A stretch of 64,000 nt of DNA, from assembly GCF_900769625.1 (NCBI RefSeq), contig NZ_CAAGHK010000024.1, forward strand, positions 58,913 to 122,912. The letters run 5' to 3'. Of the stretch, positions 17,088 to 26,309 are shown piece after piece (position 1 is the stretch's first letter; each line of letters starts with the position of its first letter). A program made the position numbers and the translations under genes. Source of the stretch: an uncultured Clostridium sp. GTDB lineage: Bacteria; Bacillota; Clostridia; Clostridiales; Clostridiaceae. The notes below the pieces were generated by a model. That model saw nothing but the letters and a program-made list of their open reading frames with translations. It was not told the DNA's origin and searched no databases.

Positions 17088-17297
17088 ATTTAACCCCGCC
17101 TTTTTTAAATTTATAGTCGAGAATTGAAAGTTGATAGTTATAGAATAATATTTTGTATTATTTATTTCTGACTTTATTTTCAACTATATTTTTTTAATTT
17201 ACATATTAAGTTTGTTTATGAATTTACTCTGATTTATTTAATTATAGAACTAAATCTCTTTTATCTCTTTTAGAATGAGACTAATCATATTTAATTT

Positions 17298-17936
17298 TTA
17301 CTTTGATAATTTATTATAAAAATAATTTCCTAAAATCTGAAGAACCTGTACTACAATTATAAGTATTATACATGTTACAACCATAATATCTGTCTGATAT
17401 CTCTGATATCCGTATCTTATGGCAACATCTCCAAGGCCGCCACCGCCAATAGCTCCTGCCATTGCTGAATATCCAACTATGCTTATTATTGTTAAAGTAA
17501 TGCCTGATACTATTGAAGGTACTGCTTCCTTAAGCATAACCTTGAAAATAATTTGGCTGTCTGAAGCTCCAAACGCTTTTGCTGCTTCAATAACACCTTT
17601 GTCCACTTCTCTTAATGAAGATTCGATAATTCTTGCTACAAAAGGTGCTGCAGCAATTGTAAGTGGAACCATTGCGGCTTCTGTTCCAATTGATTTTCCA
17701 ACCAACGCTCTTGTTAAAGGTATTACAATAACCATTAATATTACAAACGGAAAACTTCTAAGTGTATTTATGATAATATCCAACACATTGTATACAATCT
17801 TGTTTGGTCTTAATCCATCTTTTGCTGTTAATGTTAATATTATTGCTGGAATAAATCCTAAAATAACTGAAAATGTAGTTGATACTATCACCATTTTTAA
17901 TGTTTCAATTAAGGCTTTTATTATAACTTCATTCAT
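17298..17936 (-). CDS. metI: Methionine ABC transporter permease MetI
   Basis: A 212 aa five-helix membrane permease of the MetI family. The EAA loop that docks the ATPase reads EAAKAFGASDSQIIFKVMLKEA. Flanking motifs NTLRSFPFVILMV and AGAIGGGGLGDVAIRYGYQRY are typical of MetI. Its ATG overlaps the metN stop codon by one base, so translation is probably coupled. Together with MetN and MetQ it imports methionine. Confidence 0.95.
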   Translation of the reverse strand: MNEVIIKALIETLKMVIVSTTFSVILGFIPAIILTLTAKDGLRPNKIVYNVLDIIINTLRSFPFVILMVIVIPLTRALVGKSIGTEAAMVPLTIAAAPFVARIIESSLREVDKGVIEAAKAFGASDSQIIFKVMLKEAVPSIVSGITLTIISIVGYSAMAGAIGGGGLGDVAIRYGYQRYQTDIMVVTCIILIIVVQVLQILGNYFYNKLSK

Positions 17937-18976
17937 TATTCAAGCACCTCCAATAAAATATCTTTGTCTTCAAGGTACTTTAAAACCTTATCTCTATCTT
18001 TTTCGTCTATATTTATTACTAATCCCCCTAGTACCTGATTCCTAAACTTTTCTAGCTTACCCCATACTATTGAAAAGTCGATATCAAGTTCTCTTGACAT
18101 TTTAGTTATAAGTGCATTTTCTGAAGAATTGCTTGGGAAATATAATTTTATATTTATTCCTGTTGATGGTAAATTTTCTTCATCATCTTCACCAAGGAAT
18201 TTCTTTAAAGATTTGTCTGGCTTTAAGAATAAATCCTCTGCTTTACCTTCTGCTTTTATTTCTCCTCCATCAAGTAATACTACTCTTTCACATACTTCCT
18301 TGATAACTTCCATCTGGTGTGTAACAATTATAACTGTCAGTCCCAGTTCTTTATTTATCTTTGAAAGCAGCTGCAAAATGTCCTTTGTTGTCTTTGGATC
18401 CAATGCTGATGTTGCTTCATCACAAAGCAGTATCTTTGGTTCCAAAGCTAATGCTCTTGCTATTGCTACTCTTTGCTTCTGACCACCACTTAATTCTGAT
18501 GGTTTTCGAAGTTTTTTATCTTCTAATCCAACTAACTTTAGTAATTCTAATACCTTTTCTTTAATTGTGTTTTTATCATAACCCCATACTTCAAGAGGAA
18601 GTGCTACATTATCAAAAACATTTTTCCTTTGTAATAAATTAAAATTTTGAAATATCATACCAAGATCTTTTCTGAACACTCTAAGCTCTTTGTCTTTTAA
18701 TGATGAAACTTCTTTCCCCATTACACTTACAGATCCACCATTATAAGATTCAAGACCATTTATACATCTCAATAATGTAGATTTTCCTGCCCCACTGTGT
18801 CCAATAATCCCATAAATCTCCCCCTGATTTATAGTAAATGACACATCTTTAATAACCTGTGTATTTCCAAAACTTTTTACTACATTCTTTATTTCAACTG
18901 CGGCTTCAGACTTTACTTCTTCTGAAGACTCATTTATTCGTAATTCTTCTTTTGTTGTTTTCTTTAAATTAAGCAA
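17936..18976 (-). CDS. metN: Methionine ABC transporter ATPase MetN
   Basis: A 346 aa ATPase. Walker A GHSGAGKST, Q-loop MIFQNFNLL, signature LSGGQKQRVAIARAL, Walker B ILLCDEATSALD and the switch His in VTHQMEV are all present. The C-terminal NIL domain (about residues 270-345) binds methionine and inhibits transport when the cell is replete. Translation starts at TTG behind GGAGG (9 nt); no better ATG exists upstream of the conserved core. The N-terminus is about 25 residues longer than typical MetN, rich in Glu and Lys. Controlled by the upstream SAM-I riboswitch. Confidence 0.95.
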   Translation of the reverse strand: MLNLKKTTKEELRINESSEEVKSEAAVEIKNVVKSFGNTQVIKDVSFTINQGEIYGIIGHSGAGKSTLLRCINGLESYNGGSVSVMGKEVSSLKDKELRVFRKDLGMIFQNFNLLQRKNVFDNVALPLEVWGYDKNTIKEKVLELLKLVGLEDKKLRKPSELSGGQKQRVAIARALALEPKILLCDEATSALDPKTTKDILQLLSKINKELGLTVIIVTHQMEVIKEVCERVVLLDGGEIKAEGKAEDLFLKPDKSLKKFLGEDDEENLPSTGINIKLYFPSNSSENALITKMSRELDIDFSIVWGKLEKFRNQVLGGLVINIDEKDRDKVLKYLEDKDILLEVLE

Positions 18977-19033
18977 AATTCTCTTCCTCCCTTTAATATT
19001 TTTGTCTCAGTATCGCGATAACCTAACAAAAAA

Positions 19034-19200
19034 GCGCTAGAGAATAAAACTCTAGCGCACTAATAACACTCGTGATTTACCCTCTCATCTACCAGCTTAA
19101 AAAAGCTGCAGGAATTAGCACCGTATAACATGATAAATGAATCAATATATCGGTTGCTGGGCTTCATAGGGCCAGTCCCTCCGCCACTCTTGATAAGACA
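19034..19200 (-). promoter_or_regulatory. SAM-I (S-box) riboswitch of the metNIQ operon
   Basis: The minus strand begins CTTATCAAGAGTGGCGGAGG and continues GACTGGCCC, ATGAAGCCC and CAGCAACC, the conserved P1/P2/J blocks of the SAM-I aptamer, and ends with GATGAGAGG. It is followed by an intrinsic terminator (GCGCTAGAG stem, 19034-19058, then TTTTTTG). SAM binding favours termination, so the importer is made when methionine/SAM is low. Confidence 0.96.
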
Positions 19201-19230
19201 TCAAATTATTTAATTTAGTTTATGTAATGA

Positions 19231-19259
19231 ATTATAGTCCTATTTTTTTCACTTGTCAA
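19231..19259 (-). promoter_or_regulatory. Sigma-A promoter of metNIQ
   Basis: A near-perfect match: TTGACA, a 17-nt spacer and TATAAT on the minus strand. It lies between the smpB terminator and the SAM-I aptamer. Confidence 0.88.
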
Positions 19260-19274
19260 TACTTTATGAAAAAA

Positions 19275-19308
19275 ATCCACTTTTATACTTTCCAGTATAT
19301 AAGTGAAT
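19275..19308 (-). terminator. Terminator of smpB
   Basis: Arms TTCACTTATATAC and GTATAAAAGTGGA pair (one mismatch, one G-T pair) and lead into TTTTTTTC on the minus strand, seven bases past the smpB stop. Confidence 0.8.
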
Positions 19309-19314
19309 TTTTCT

Positions 19315-19785
19315 TTAATATCTGTTTCTTTCTTTCATTGCTCTATCTATGTCTCTCTTCTGTGCTTTTTCAATCATTGCATCTCTCTTGTCGTAATTCT
19401 TCTTACCTTTGCATACTCCAAGAGCCACTTTAACCTTACCATCCTTAAGATATAATGATAAAGGAATCAGTGTATATCCGTCTCTTGATACTAACCCATC
19501 CAATCTTCTTATCTCTTCTTTATGAAGAAGTAATTTTCTTTCTCTTAATGGATCAACATTGAAGATATTTCCCTGTTCATAAGGAGAAATATGCATGTTT
19601 TTTATAACAACTTCGCCATTATATATATCAGCATAACAATCCTTTAAATTAACTCGTCCTCTTCTAATAGACTTAACTTCTGTGCCTACTAATACTAATC
19701 CGGCCTCCATTGATTCTTCAACAAAATAATCATGTCTTGCTTTTCTATTTTCAGCTAAAGAATTTATATTCCTTTTTCTTGCCAT
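19315..19785 (-). CDS. smpB: SsrA-binding protein SmpB
   Basis: A 156 aa partner of tmRNA in trans-translation: it binds the tRNA-like end of SsrA and brings it to stalled ribosomes. The core includes NRKARHDYFVEESMEAGLVL, GTEVKSIRRGRVNLKD and VALGVCKGKKNYDKR; the C-terminal basic tail (KRDIDRAMKERNRY) enters the mRNA channel. AGGTGAT is 5 nt before the ATG; an in-frame GTG lies inside it and is rejected. rnr lies upstream, as in many Firmicutes. No ssrA gene is visible in the window. Confidence 0.96.
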   Translation of the reverse strand: MARKRNINSLAENRKARHDYFVEESMEAGLVLVGTEVKSIRRGRVNLKDCYADIYNGEVVIKNMHISPYEQGNIFNVDPLRERKLLLHKEEIRRLDGLVSRDGYTLIPLSLYLKDGKVKVALGVCKGKKNYDKRDAMIEKAQKRDIDRAMKERNRY

Positions 19786-19867
19786 TTTAATCACCTACTA
19801 TGGTCATATTTCTATATAAAATTATATTATACTCACTGCTTTAAATCAACAATACACAAACATATTC

Positions 19868-19916
19868 CAATTGACAATGGACAGTTGACAATTAAGAATT
19901 AAATCTTTGCAGATTT
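19868..19916 (+). repeat. Dispersed intergenic repeat, copy 3
   Basis: CAATTGACAATGGACAGT, then TTGACAATT, then AAATCTTTGCAGATTT. It is the cleanest copy, located between rnr and smpB. Confidence 0.65.
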
Positions 19917-20023
19917 ATTATATTTAATAGAAATTCATTGTTGGAATTTATATATAATATAATTTATAAAATCTGTTTTATCTTATGACATTCTCTTTAC
20001 GATATTATTCATCTATATATAAA

Positions 20024-20056
20024 TATCAAGTAAATCTCTATAAGATTCACTTGATA
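20024..20056 (-). terminator. Hairpin after rnr
   Basis: ATATCAAGTGAATC pairs with GATTTACTTGATAT (one mismatch) across a 5-nt loop, about 65 nt past the rnr stop. It is followed by AT-rich sequence rather than a clean T run, so partial read-through into smpB is plausible. Confidence 0.55.
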
Positions 20057-20121
20057 TAATATATATTGATTTATAACTATTTTCTGCTCCTTAAAGCTTT
20101 CCTATCATAAACCATTCTCTT

Positions 20122-22332
20122 TCATTTAATTTCAACCTCTTCAATTCTGCTTTCTGATGACTCTTCTGAAACTACTTCAGTTTCAGGCTCTTCAATTATT
20201 TTAAAGAATATTTCTTTATTTGGCATATCAACATGAACACATTCTACAAGAACTTTATCGCCTAATTTGTAAATTTTCTTAGTTTTCTCTCCAACAAGTC
20301 TTAAATGTTCTTCCTCAAAAATATAATAATCATCATCTAAATCAGTAATATGAACTAATCCTTCTATTGTGTTTGGAAGTTCTACAAATATACCAAATGA
20401 AGTTACAGAAGAAATAACACCTTCAAATTCTTCGCCAATTCTATCCTGCATATATTCAGCTTTCTTTAAATCATCAACTTCTCTTTCTGCATCCTGAGCT
20501 TTTCTTTCCATTTCTGATGACTGTTTTGCTGCATTACCAACAATATTCTTTAATTTATTTATTCTTTTTTCATCTATTTCGCCATGAAGGTATTCCTTGA
20601 TTATTCTATGAATCTGTAAATCTGGATATCTTCTTATTGGTGAAGTAAAGTGACAGTAGTACTGTGCTGCTAATCCAAAGTGACCTGTACATTCTGGTGC
20701 ATATCTTGCCTGCATCATTGAACGTAGTAATAATGTATTTACTACAGTTTCTTCACTCTTTCCTTTTACCTTTTCAACTATGTCCTGAAGAGTCTTTGGT
20801 CTTACTTCTTCAGTCCAATTTATTCTATATCCTAAATTGTAGATAAATTCTTTAAACTTAGTTAACTTTTCATCATCTGGATTTTCATGAATTCTATATA
20901 CAAATGGTAAATGAGTCCAGAACATATGCTCAGCAACTGTTTCATTTGCTGCCAGCATGAATTCTTCAATCATTCTGTTGGCAATTGCTCTGTCATAAGG
21001 TTTTATTTCAATTGGTTTTCCAAGTTCATTTAATACTATTTTAGCTTCCGCTATTTCAAAATCAATAGCTCCCCTTTTAGTTCTCTTTGCTCTTAAAATC
21101 TTGCAAAGCTCTTCCATTGTCTTAAAATCATCTACAAGATAATCATATCTTTTTATTAATTCTGGATCATTATCTTCTAATATTTTAGTTACATCTGTAT
21201 ATGTCATTCTTTCATTAGTTTTTATTACAGATTCAACTATCTCATGGTCCACAACCTTCCCCTTATGGTCTATTTCCATAATACATGATAAAGTCAGTCT
21301 ATCTACTTTAGGGTTTAATGAACATATTCCATTAGATAATTTTCTTGGAAGCATTGGAATAACCCTGTCTATTAAATATACAGATGTAGCTCTCTTTAAT
21401 GCTTCTTTATCAAGAGGGTTATTTTCACGAACATAGTGTGAAACATCAGCAATATGAACACCTAATTTATAATTTCCATTAGGTAATCTTTCAATAGATA
21501 CAGCATCATCTAAATCTTTAGCATCTTCTCCATCTATTGTCACCATTCTTACATCTCTTAAATCTCTTCTGCCTTTATATTCACTTTCATCAATTTCCTC
21601 GGAAATACCGTCAGCATATTTCAGCACTTTTGCACTAAATTCTTCCGGAAGACCTAACTTTTTAATTACTATAAGAATATCAATTCCTCTGTCCCCTTTT
21701 CTTCCTAAGATTTCTGTTACAACACCTTCTGGCTTTCTGTTACCTTCAGGCCATTTAGTTATCTTAACTGTAACAACATCACCATCCTTTGCACCATTTC
21801 TGTCTCTCTTTGCAATATATATATCTCTTGATATTCTTGTATCCTCTGATACAACAAAACCAAAGTTCTTTGAATCTTCAAAAATTCCAACTACTGTAGT
21901 TGTATTTCTTTCAATTATTTTTACAACTTCGCCTTCTCTTTTTCTTGTATTTGTATCTTCTCTTGTAACTTTGACAGCTATTTTATCTCCATTGATAGCG
22001 CCCTTCATGCAGTTACTTGGAATAAATACATCCTTCTGACCTTCTTCATCAGGAATAAGAAATCCAAATCCTTTTGCATGAGCCTGTAATGTTCCAATTA
22101 CTAAATTTTCTTGTGATTCACTATGACTGTAATGTCCATTACCTTCAGCAATTATGAACTTTTCTTTTTTAGTCTTCATTATAAGACCTTCACGTTCCAT
22201 AACTCTTAATGTCTTTTTAAATGCATTATATTCATTCGGTTTTATATCAAATATAGCCACAAGCTCTTCCATGGTCATAGGACTATATGCAGGTTCTTTC
22301 ATAAAACTTACTAATGTCTGTTTTATTCCCAT
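20122..22332 (-). CDS. rnr: Ribonuclease R
   Basis: A 736 aa processive 3'-to-5' exoribonuclease of the RNB family that degrades structured RNA and, with SmpB-tmRNA, faulty mRNAs. Order: N-terminal winged helix (about 1-65), two cold-shock domains, the RNB catalytic domain with the acidic cluster in TIDGEDAKDLDDAVSI and HIADVSHYV, and a C-terminal S1 domain (GEEFEGVISSVTSFGIFVEL). The ATG used has GGAGG 9 nt before it; the TTG further up coincides with that site. Followed on the same strand by smpB. Confidence 0.96.
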   Translation of the reverse strand: MGIKQTLVSFMKEPAYSPMTMEELVAIFDIKPNEYNAFKKTLRVMEREGLIMKTKKEKFIIAEGNGHYSHSESQENLVIGTLQAHAKGFGFLIPDEEGQKDVFIPSNCMKGAINGDKIAVKVTREDTNTRKREGEVVKIIERNTTTVVGIFEDSKNFGFVVSEDTRISRDIYIAKRDRNGAKDGDVVTVKITKWPEGNRKPEGVVTEILGRKGDRGIDILIVIKKLGLPEEFSAKVLKYADGISEEIDESEYKGRRDLRDVRMVTIDGEDAKDLDDAVSIERLPNGNYKLGVHIADVSHYVRENNPLDKEALKRATSVYLIDRVIPMLPRKLSNGICSLNPKVDRLTLSCIMEIDHKGKVVDHEIVESVIKTNERMTYTDVTKILEDNDPELIKRYDYLVDDFKTMEELCKILRAKRTKRGAIDFEIAEAKIVLNELGKPIEIKPYDRAIANRMIEEFMLAANETVAEHMFWTHLPFVYRIHENPDDEKLTKFKEFIYNLGYRINWTEEVRPKTLQDIVEKVKGKSEETVVNTLLLRSMMQARYAPECTGHFGLAAQYYCHFTSPIRRYPDLQIHRIIKEYLHGEIDEKRINKLKNIVGNAAKQSSEMERKAQDAEREVDDLKKAEYMQDRIGEEFEGVISSVTSFGIFVELPNTIEGLVHITDLDDDYYIFEEEHLRLVGEKTKKIYKLGDKVLVECVHVDMPNKEIFFKIIEEPETEVVSEESSESRIEEVEIK

Positions 22333-22530
22333 AATAACTTCCTCCAATATACAATATACTATATTATATTACTTTATACCTATATACTACCACATTAATA
22401 ATATATAATGTAGATTTTACATCATAATATTATTAGTATTGACATCTATTTCTCATTTTATTAAGTTTATACGCAAAAAATATCATAATACTGTTTATAT
22501 TGATTTTATATGTTCGAAAATTATTTCATC

Positions 22531-22575
22531 AACAAAAAGAGACCAAGATGTTACCATACTTAATCTCTTTTTGTT
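22531..22575. terminator. Free-standing bidirectional hairpin
   Basis: A perfect 12-bp stem AACAAAAAGAGA with a 21-nt loop, about 330 nt past the hppA terminator and 200 nt before rnr. Either strand would end in a T-rich run. It could close an unseen small transcript. Confidence 0.5.
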
Positions 22576-22904
22576 ATTACCACTTATTAGAATGTTCTAA
22601 TATATTATATGCCTATTTTCATAAAAATATTCATTATCTATTATGTAAACTCAACACAAATATTTTCAATATTATGCATAAAATACCTATTATTAATCAT
22701 AGTGAAAATTTAACCTAACTTATTTAGAAAATGTTTCTTATATAATTCTAAAAGTCTTCTTTTCAAATGCATCGTAGTTCAAATACATGTCATCCACATC
22801 AATATTAGTTTTATTTTTTATAGGTAACTACTTATGTACTTATTGTTTATAGAACCACTTTATCGTCTCTCTATTTATATATTTTTACAATTTATATATA
22901 AAAA

Positions 22905-22938
22905 GAACTGTCTCAATATCCTCTCATTGAAACAGTTC
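22905..22938 (-). terminator. Terminator of hppA
   Basis: GAACTGTTTCAAT pairs with ATTGAGACAGTTC (one mismatch) and is followed by TTTTTATAT on the minus strand. Confidence 0.85.
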
Positions 22939-22961
22939 AGAGTTAAAAACTATATTTATTT

Positions 22962-24986
22962 TTATTTAAATAAGTTTAAAAGTAAACCACCGTATTGTGC
23001 TATTACCGGTGCAAAAACAACTGATACAATTGTCATTAATTTAATTAATATATTCATTGCTGGTCCAGAAGTATCCTTAAATGGATCGCCTACTGTATCA
23101 CCAACAACACCTGCTTTGTGTGCATAGCTGCCTTTTCCACCATTAACACCTGTTTCAATGTACTTCTTTGCATTATCCCATGCACCCCCTGCATTGGCCA
23201 TCATTATTGCAAGTAATACACCTGCAAGAACTCCACCACCTATAAGTCCTGCTAAAGCTTCTGTTCCAAGTAAAAGACCTGTAAGTAATGGTGCCAGTAT
23301 GGCAAGTATTCCAGGTAAAATCATTTCAGATAATGCTGCCTGAGTTGATATAGCAACACACTTAGAATAATCAGGTTTCTCTGTTCCTTCTAATATTCCT
23401 TTGTGTTCATTAAATTGTCTTCTTACTTCTTCAACCATTTGTCCTGCAGCTTTTCCTACTGACTGCATTGTAAGTGCACCAAATAAGAATGGAAGCATAC
23501 CGCCAAGAAGAATACCTACTAATGTTAAAGGATTAAGCAGATTTATGCCTTCAAGCTTTACTGCCTGCGAATATGATGCAAAAAGTGCTAAAGCTGTAAG
23601 TGCTGCTGAACCTATTGCAAAGCCTTTTCCTATTGCTGCTGTAGTATTACCAACTGAATCAAGCTTGTCTGTAATTTCTCTTACACTTTCATCCAATTCA
23701 CACATTTCAGCTATTCCGCCTGCGTTATCAGATATTGGACCATATGCATCTACAGCAATTGTTGTTGCAGTTGTTGCAAGCATACCTACTGCTGCTAAAG
23801 CTATACCATATAAACCTAATTCTGCATTTGAAGAACCACCGATAGCAAAGTATGAAACTATTATGCCCACTGAAATTAATACAATTGGAGCAACTGTTGA
23901 TTTCATACCAACTGATAATCCTGCAATTATATTAGTTGCTGGACCTGTCTTTGACTCATTTGATATGAATTTTACACTCTTATAATCAGCTGAAGTATAT
24001 ACTTCTGTAATTTTTCCGATAAGCAGACCAACTATTAAACCAGCAACGATTGGAATAAATACTTTCATATTACCAATCATATATTTACATAATATAAAAC
24101 CTGCAACTACAACTATTGCACCTGATATTGCACTTCCACCATTTAAAGCCTTTTGTGGATTATCTCCCTTATACAACTTAACATATATTATGCCTATCAA
24201 TGATGATAATACACCTACTGCTGATAATAACAGAGGAAATAGCACTATATTCTTTCCAAAACTTGAGACTAAGGCTGCTCCTAAAGTTATAGCTGATATT
24301 ATAGAACCTACATAAGATTCAAATAAGTCTGCTCCCATACCGGCAACATCACCAACATTATCACCAACATTATCTGCAATAACCGCTGGATTTCTTGGAT
24401 CATCTTCAGGAATTCCAGCTTCAACCTTACCTACAAGATCTGCTCCTACATCTGCTGCCTTAGTGTATATTCCACCACCAACCCTTGCAAATAATGCAAT
24501 TGAAGATGCACCAAGACCAAAACCTGTAATATACTCAGCATTTAAATCAAAAATTATTGAGAAAAATCCAAGACCAATTAATCCTAATCCTACTACACAT
24601 AAACCCATCACAGAACCACCTGAAAAAGCAACTGCTAATGCTCCCTTTATCCCCTGTTTGGCAGCTTCTGCTGTTCTGACATTTGATTTTACGGCAATTC
24701 TCATGCCAATAAAACCTGCTATTATCGAGAATAAAGCTCCTACTACAAATGCTGATGCTGTTTGCATATCAAGGAAAATACAGATGGCTATGGCTACTAC
24801 GATAATAAATACAGCCAAGTACGAATATTCCTTTTTAAGAAAAGCCATCGCACCTTCTTCAATATACCCTGATATTTCTTTCATCTTATCGCTTCCAGCA
24901 TCCTTTTTAAGTATACCGTTAGCAATTAAATAAACAACAACTAAAGCAATAATACCTGTTAAAATTGGAACATATAATAAATTCAT
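22962..24986 (-). CDS. hppA: Membrane-bound ion-pumping pyrophosphatase
   Basis: A 674 aa, about 16-helix enzyme that couples PPi hydrolysis to H+ or Na+ export. The substrate site shows DVGADLVGKVEAG, then DDPRNPAVIADNVGDNVGD, and the second acidic motif DAYGPISDNAGGIAEM. At the K+-dependence position the sequence reads GNTTAAIGKGFAIGSAAL, with Ala where K+-independent enzymes have Lys, so a K+-dependent enzyme is predicted; Na+ versus H+ remains open. The ATG behind AGGTGAT is chosen over an in-frame GTG inside that site. It sits between secG and rnr. Confidence 0.95.
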   Translation of the reverse strand: MNLLYVPILTGIIALVVVYLIANGILKKDAGSDKMKEISGYIEEGAMAFLKKEYSYLAVFIIVVAIAICIFLDMQTASAFVVGALFSIIAGFIGMRIAVKSNVRTAEAAKQGIKGALAVAFSGGSVMGLCVVGLGLIGLGFFSIIFDLNAEYITGFGLGASSIALFARVGGGIYTKAADVGADLVGKVEAGIPEDDPRNPAVIADNVGDNVGDVAGMGADLFESYVGSIISAITLGAALVSSFGKNIVLFPLLLSAVGVLSSLIGIIYVKLYKGDNPQKALNGGSAISGAIVVVAGFILCKYMIGNMKVFIPIVAGLIVGLLIGKITEVYTSADYKSVKFISNESKTGPATNIIAGLSVGMKSTVAPIVLISVGIIVSYFAIGGSSNAELGLYGIALAAVGMLATTATTIAVDAYGPISDNAGGIAEMCELDESVREITDKLDSVGNTTAAIGKGFAIGSAALTALALFASYSQAVKLEGINLLNPLTLVGILLGGMLPFLFGALTMQSVGKAAGQMVEEVRRQFNEHKGILEGTEKPDYSKCVAISTQAALSEMILPGILAILAPLLTGLLLGTEALAGLIGGGVLAGVLLAIMMANAGGAWDNAKKYIETGVNGGKGSYAHKAGVVGDTVGDPFKDTSGPAMNILIKLMTIVSVVFAPVIAQYGGLLLNLFK

Positions 24987-25221
24987 ACCTATCACCTCTC
25001 ATAATTTTTTAGGTTTAGTATAAAAGATTAGGCTTTGTTTTACTTTATAGATATATTCATAAGTTCCCGGTAAAATTCTAGTATTATATTACAATTTTTC
25101 TTTAAACATTTACTGATTGAAATTTATTTATGAAATGTATTAGTGTTTCTTTTGTGCAACATTCATGTCTAATAATTAACTTAAGATTTGATTTTGTGAT
25201 TGGATTAAAATAATAAAAAAG

Positions 25222-25241
25222 GCTACTTAAACTTAAGTAGC
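25222..25241 (-). terminator. Terminator of secG
   Basis: GCTACTTAA arms flank a short loop and are followed by CCTTTTTTATT on the minus strand, 8 nt past the secG stop. Confidence 0.85.
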
Positions 25242-25249
25242 TCAGATTA

Positions 25250-25483
25250 CTATTTTATTAGGTTTATTATAAGTGTATTTACTGCAAATAACAGTGAAAA
25301 TAATATTGTTAATCTTACAAGTACAACTTCTTTAGTTCTTGATTTGTTTTTTGAAAAGAATGTATCGTTTGTAGCTCCTTGAATCAATCCACTTAAAGCA
25401 TCTGCTTTACTTGGCTGCATGTAAATTGTAATAATGATTCCCAGTCCTAATAATATTTCTAAGACCATTAATATATTTTGCAT
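25250..25483 (-). CDS. secG: Preprotein translocase subunit SecG
   Basis: A 77 aa protein with two hydrophobic segments (about residues 3-22 and 55-75) joined by a loop containing the SecG-like DALSGLIQGATNDTFFSKNKSR in shortened view. SecG inserts beside SecYE and aids SecA-driven export. AGGAGGTG lies 6 nt before the chosen ATG. In many Firmicutes secG lies next to eno and rnr; here the order is eno, a DUF805 gene, secG, hppA, rnr, smpB, all on one strand. Confidence 0.92.
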   Translation of the reverse strand: MQNILMVLEILLGLGIIITIYMQPSKADALSGLIQGATNDTFFSKNKSRTKEVVLVRLTILFSLLFAVNTLIINLIK

Positions 25484-25645
25484 AGGTAACACCTCCTATA
25501 ATAATCAATAACGTATATCTTAAATAATATCACATTTGCTTACCTATTGCAACTTTTCGGTAGTAAAAACTTACATCTGATCTTATTTATATTATATCAT
25601 ATTTTTTACATTTACAATTATTTTTGTAAAATAAAAGATTATTTT

Positions 25646-25691
25646 TAAGAACAACAGATTAAAGTATAATTACTCTAATCTACTGTTCTTA
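25646..25691 (-). terminator. Terminator of the DUF805 gene
   Basis: TAAGAACA and AGATTA arms pair with TAATCT and TGTTCTTA, interrupted by small mismatches, then AAAAATAATCTTTT on the minus strand. Confidence 0.7.
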
Positions 25692-25735
25692 GTGAAAGTA
25701 TTTGCTATTTATATACCCTATTCTAAATTCTTATA

Positions 25736-26062
25736 TTAGTTAATACCTTTAGGATTTTCACCATATGTATTTGTACCATATTTGCTGTCTGTACACATTA
25801 ATATCAGATACCATATACCTCCTATCACAGGTATTAAAACTATAAAGTACCACCATCCTGTTTTTCCTATATCATGTAATCGTCTGACTGACACTGCAAT
25901 TCTTGGAATAAAAGTCGCTAATGAATAAAGCGCAGTTAAACCCAGCATTCCAGCAGCAGCAGAGAAAATCAAATTAAATAGAAAAAACATCCAATATTCC
26001 TTTCTTCTAGCCCTCCCTGAAAATGTTGCATAATTCTTTAGTGCATTTACGTAATAATTCAT
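25736..26062 (-). CDS. DUF805 family membrane protein
   Basis: A 108 aa membrane protein with the DUF805 layout: a start YYVNALKNYATFSGRARRKE, the motif EYWMFFLFNL, then IAVSVRRLHDIGKTGWWYFI and a C-terminal GTNTYGENPKG. Three or so hydrophobic segments. The family (YhaH in E. coli) has no settled function. A strong own terminator and its position between eno and secG suggest an independent unit. Expression and role are not known. Confidence 0.88.
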   Translation of the reverse strand: MNYYVNALKNYATFSGRARRKEYWMFFLFNLIFSAAAGMLGLTALYSLATFIPRIAVSVRRLHDIGKTGWWYFIVLIPVIGGIWYLILMCTDSKYGTNTYGENPKGIN

Positions 26063-26258
26063 TTCATCACTTCTTTCAAAAATATTAGTATTATGTTATA
26101 AATAACATTCAGATATATTTTGCCTATAGCTTGTACACATACTCTCTTGTAATTTAAAATAAATTCCATTTAAATATTATATCACACTTTATAAATTAAT
26201 TTTTAATATATTTTTAATCTCCAACACCATATCTATTAGTAAACATATAAATACATAA

Positions 26259-26294
26259 AATAATTGGTAATTACATAAATAACTACCAATTATT
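26259..26294 (-). terminator. Terminator of eno
   Basis: AATAATTGGTA and TTA arms pair with TAA and TACCAATTATT and continue into TTATG on the minus strand. Confidence 0.8.
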
Positions 26295-26309
26295 TTTCCT
26301 GCTTTTGCT

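Larger units (their letters stand above)
22333..22961. other. 629-nt intergenic region between rnr and hppA
   Basis: Very AT-rich. It contains the hppA terminator and a second perfect hairpin (22531-22575). Short frames here lack ribosome sites and start contexts. I could not place the rnr promoter with confidence. Confidence 0.6.

Noticed and set aside
17100..17145. A sixth copy of the dispersed repeat upstream of metQ (AGAATTGAAAGTTGATAGTT)
   Set aside because: Only the first module is loosely similar and the CAG palindrome is missing.
22500..22718. 72-aa plus-strand frame in the rnr-hppA gap
   Set aside because: No ribosome site, composition of AT-rich noise, and it runs through a perfect hairpin.
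23158..24933. Long plus-strand frames opposite hppA
   Set aside because: They mirror the codon pattern of a strongly conserved membrane gene on the other strand and have no ribosome sites.
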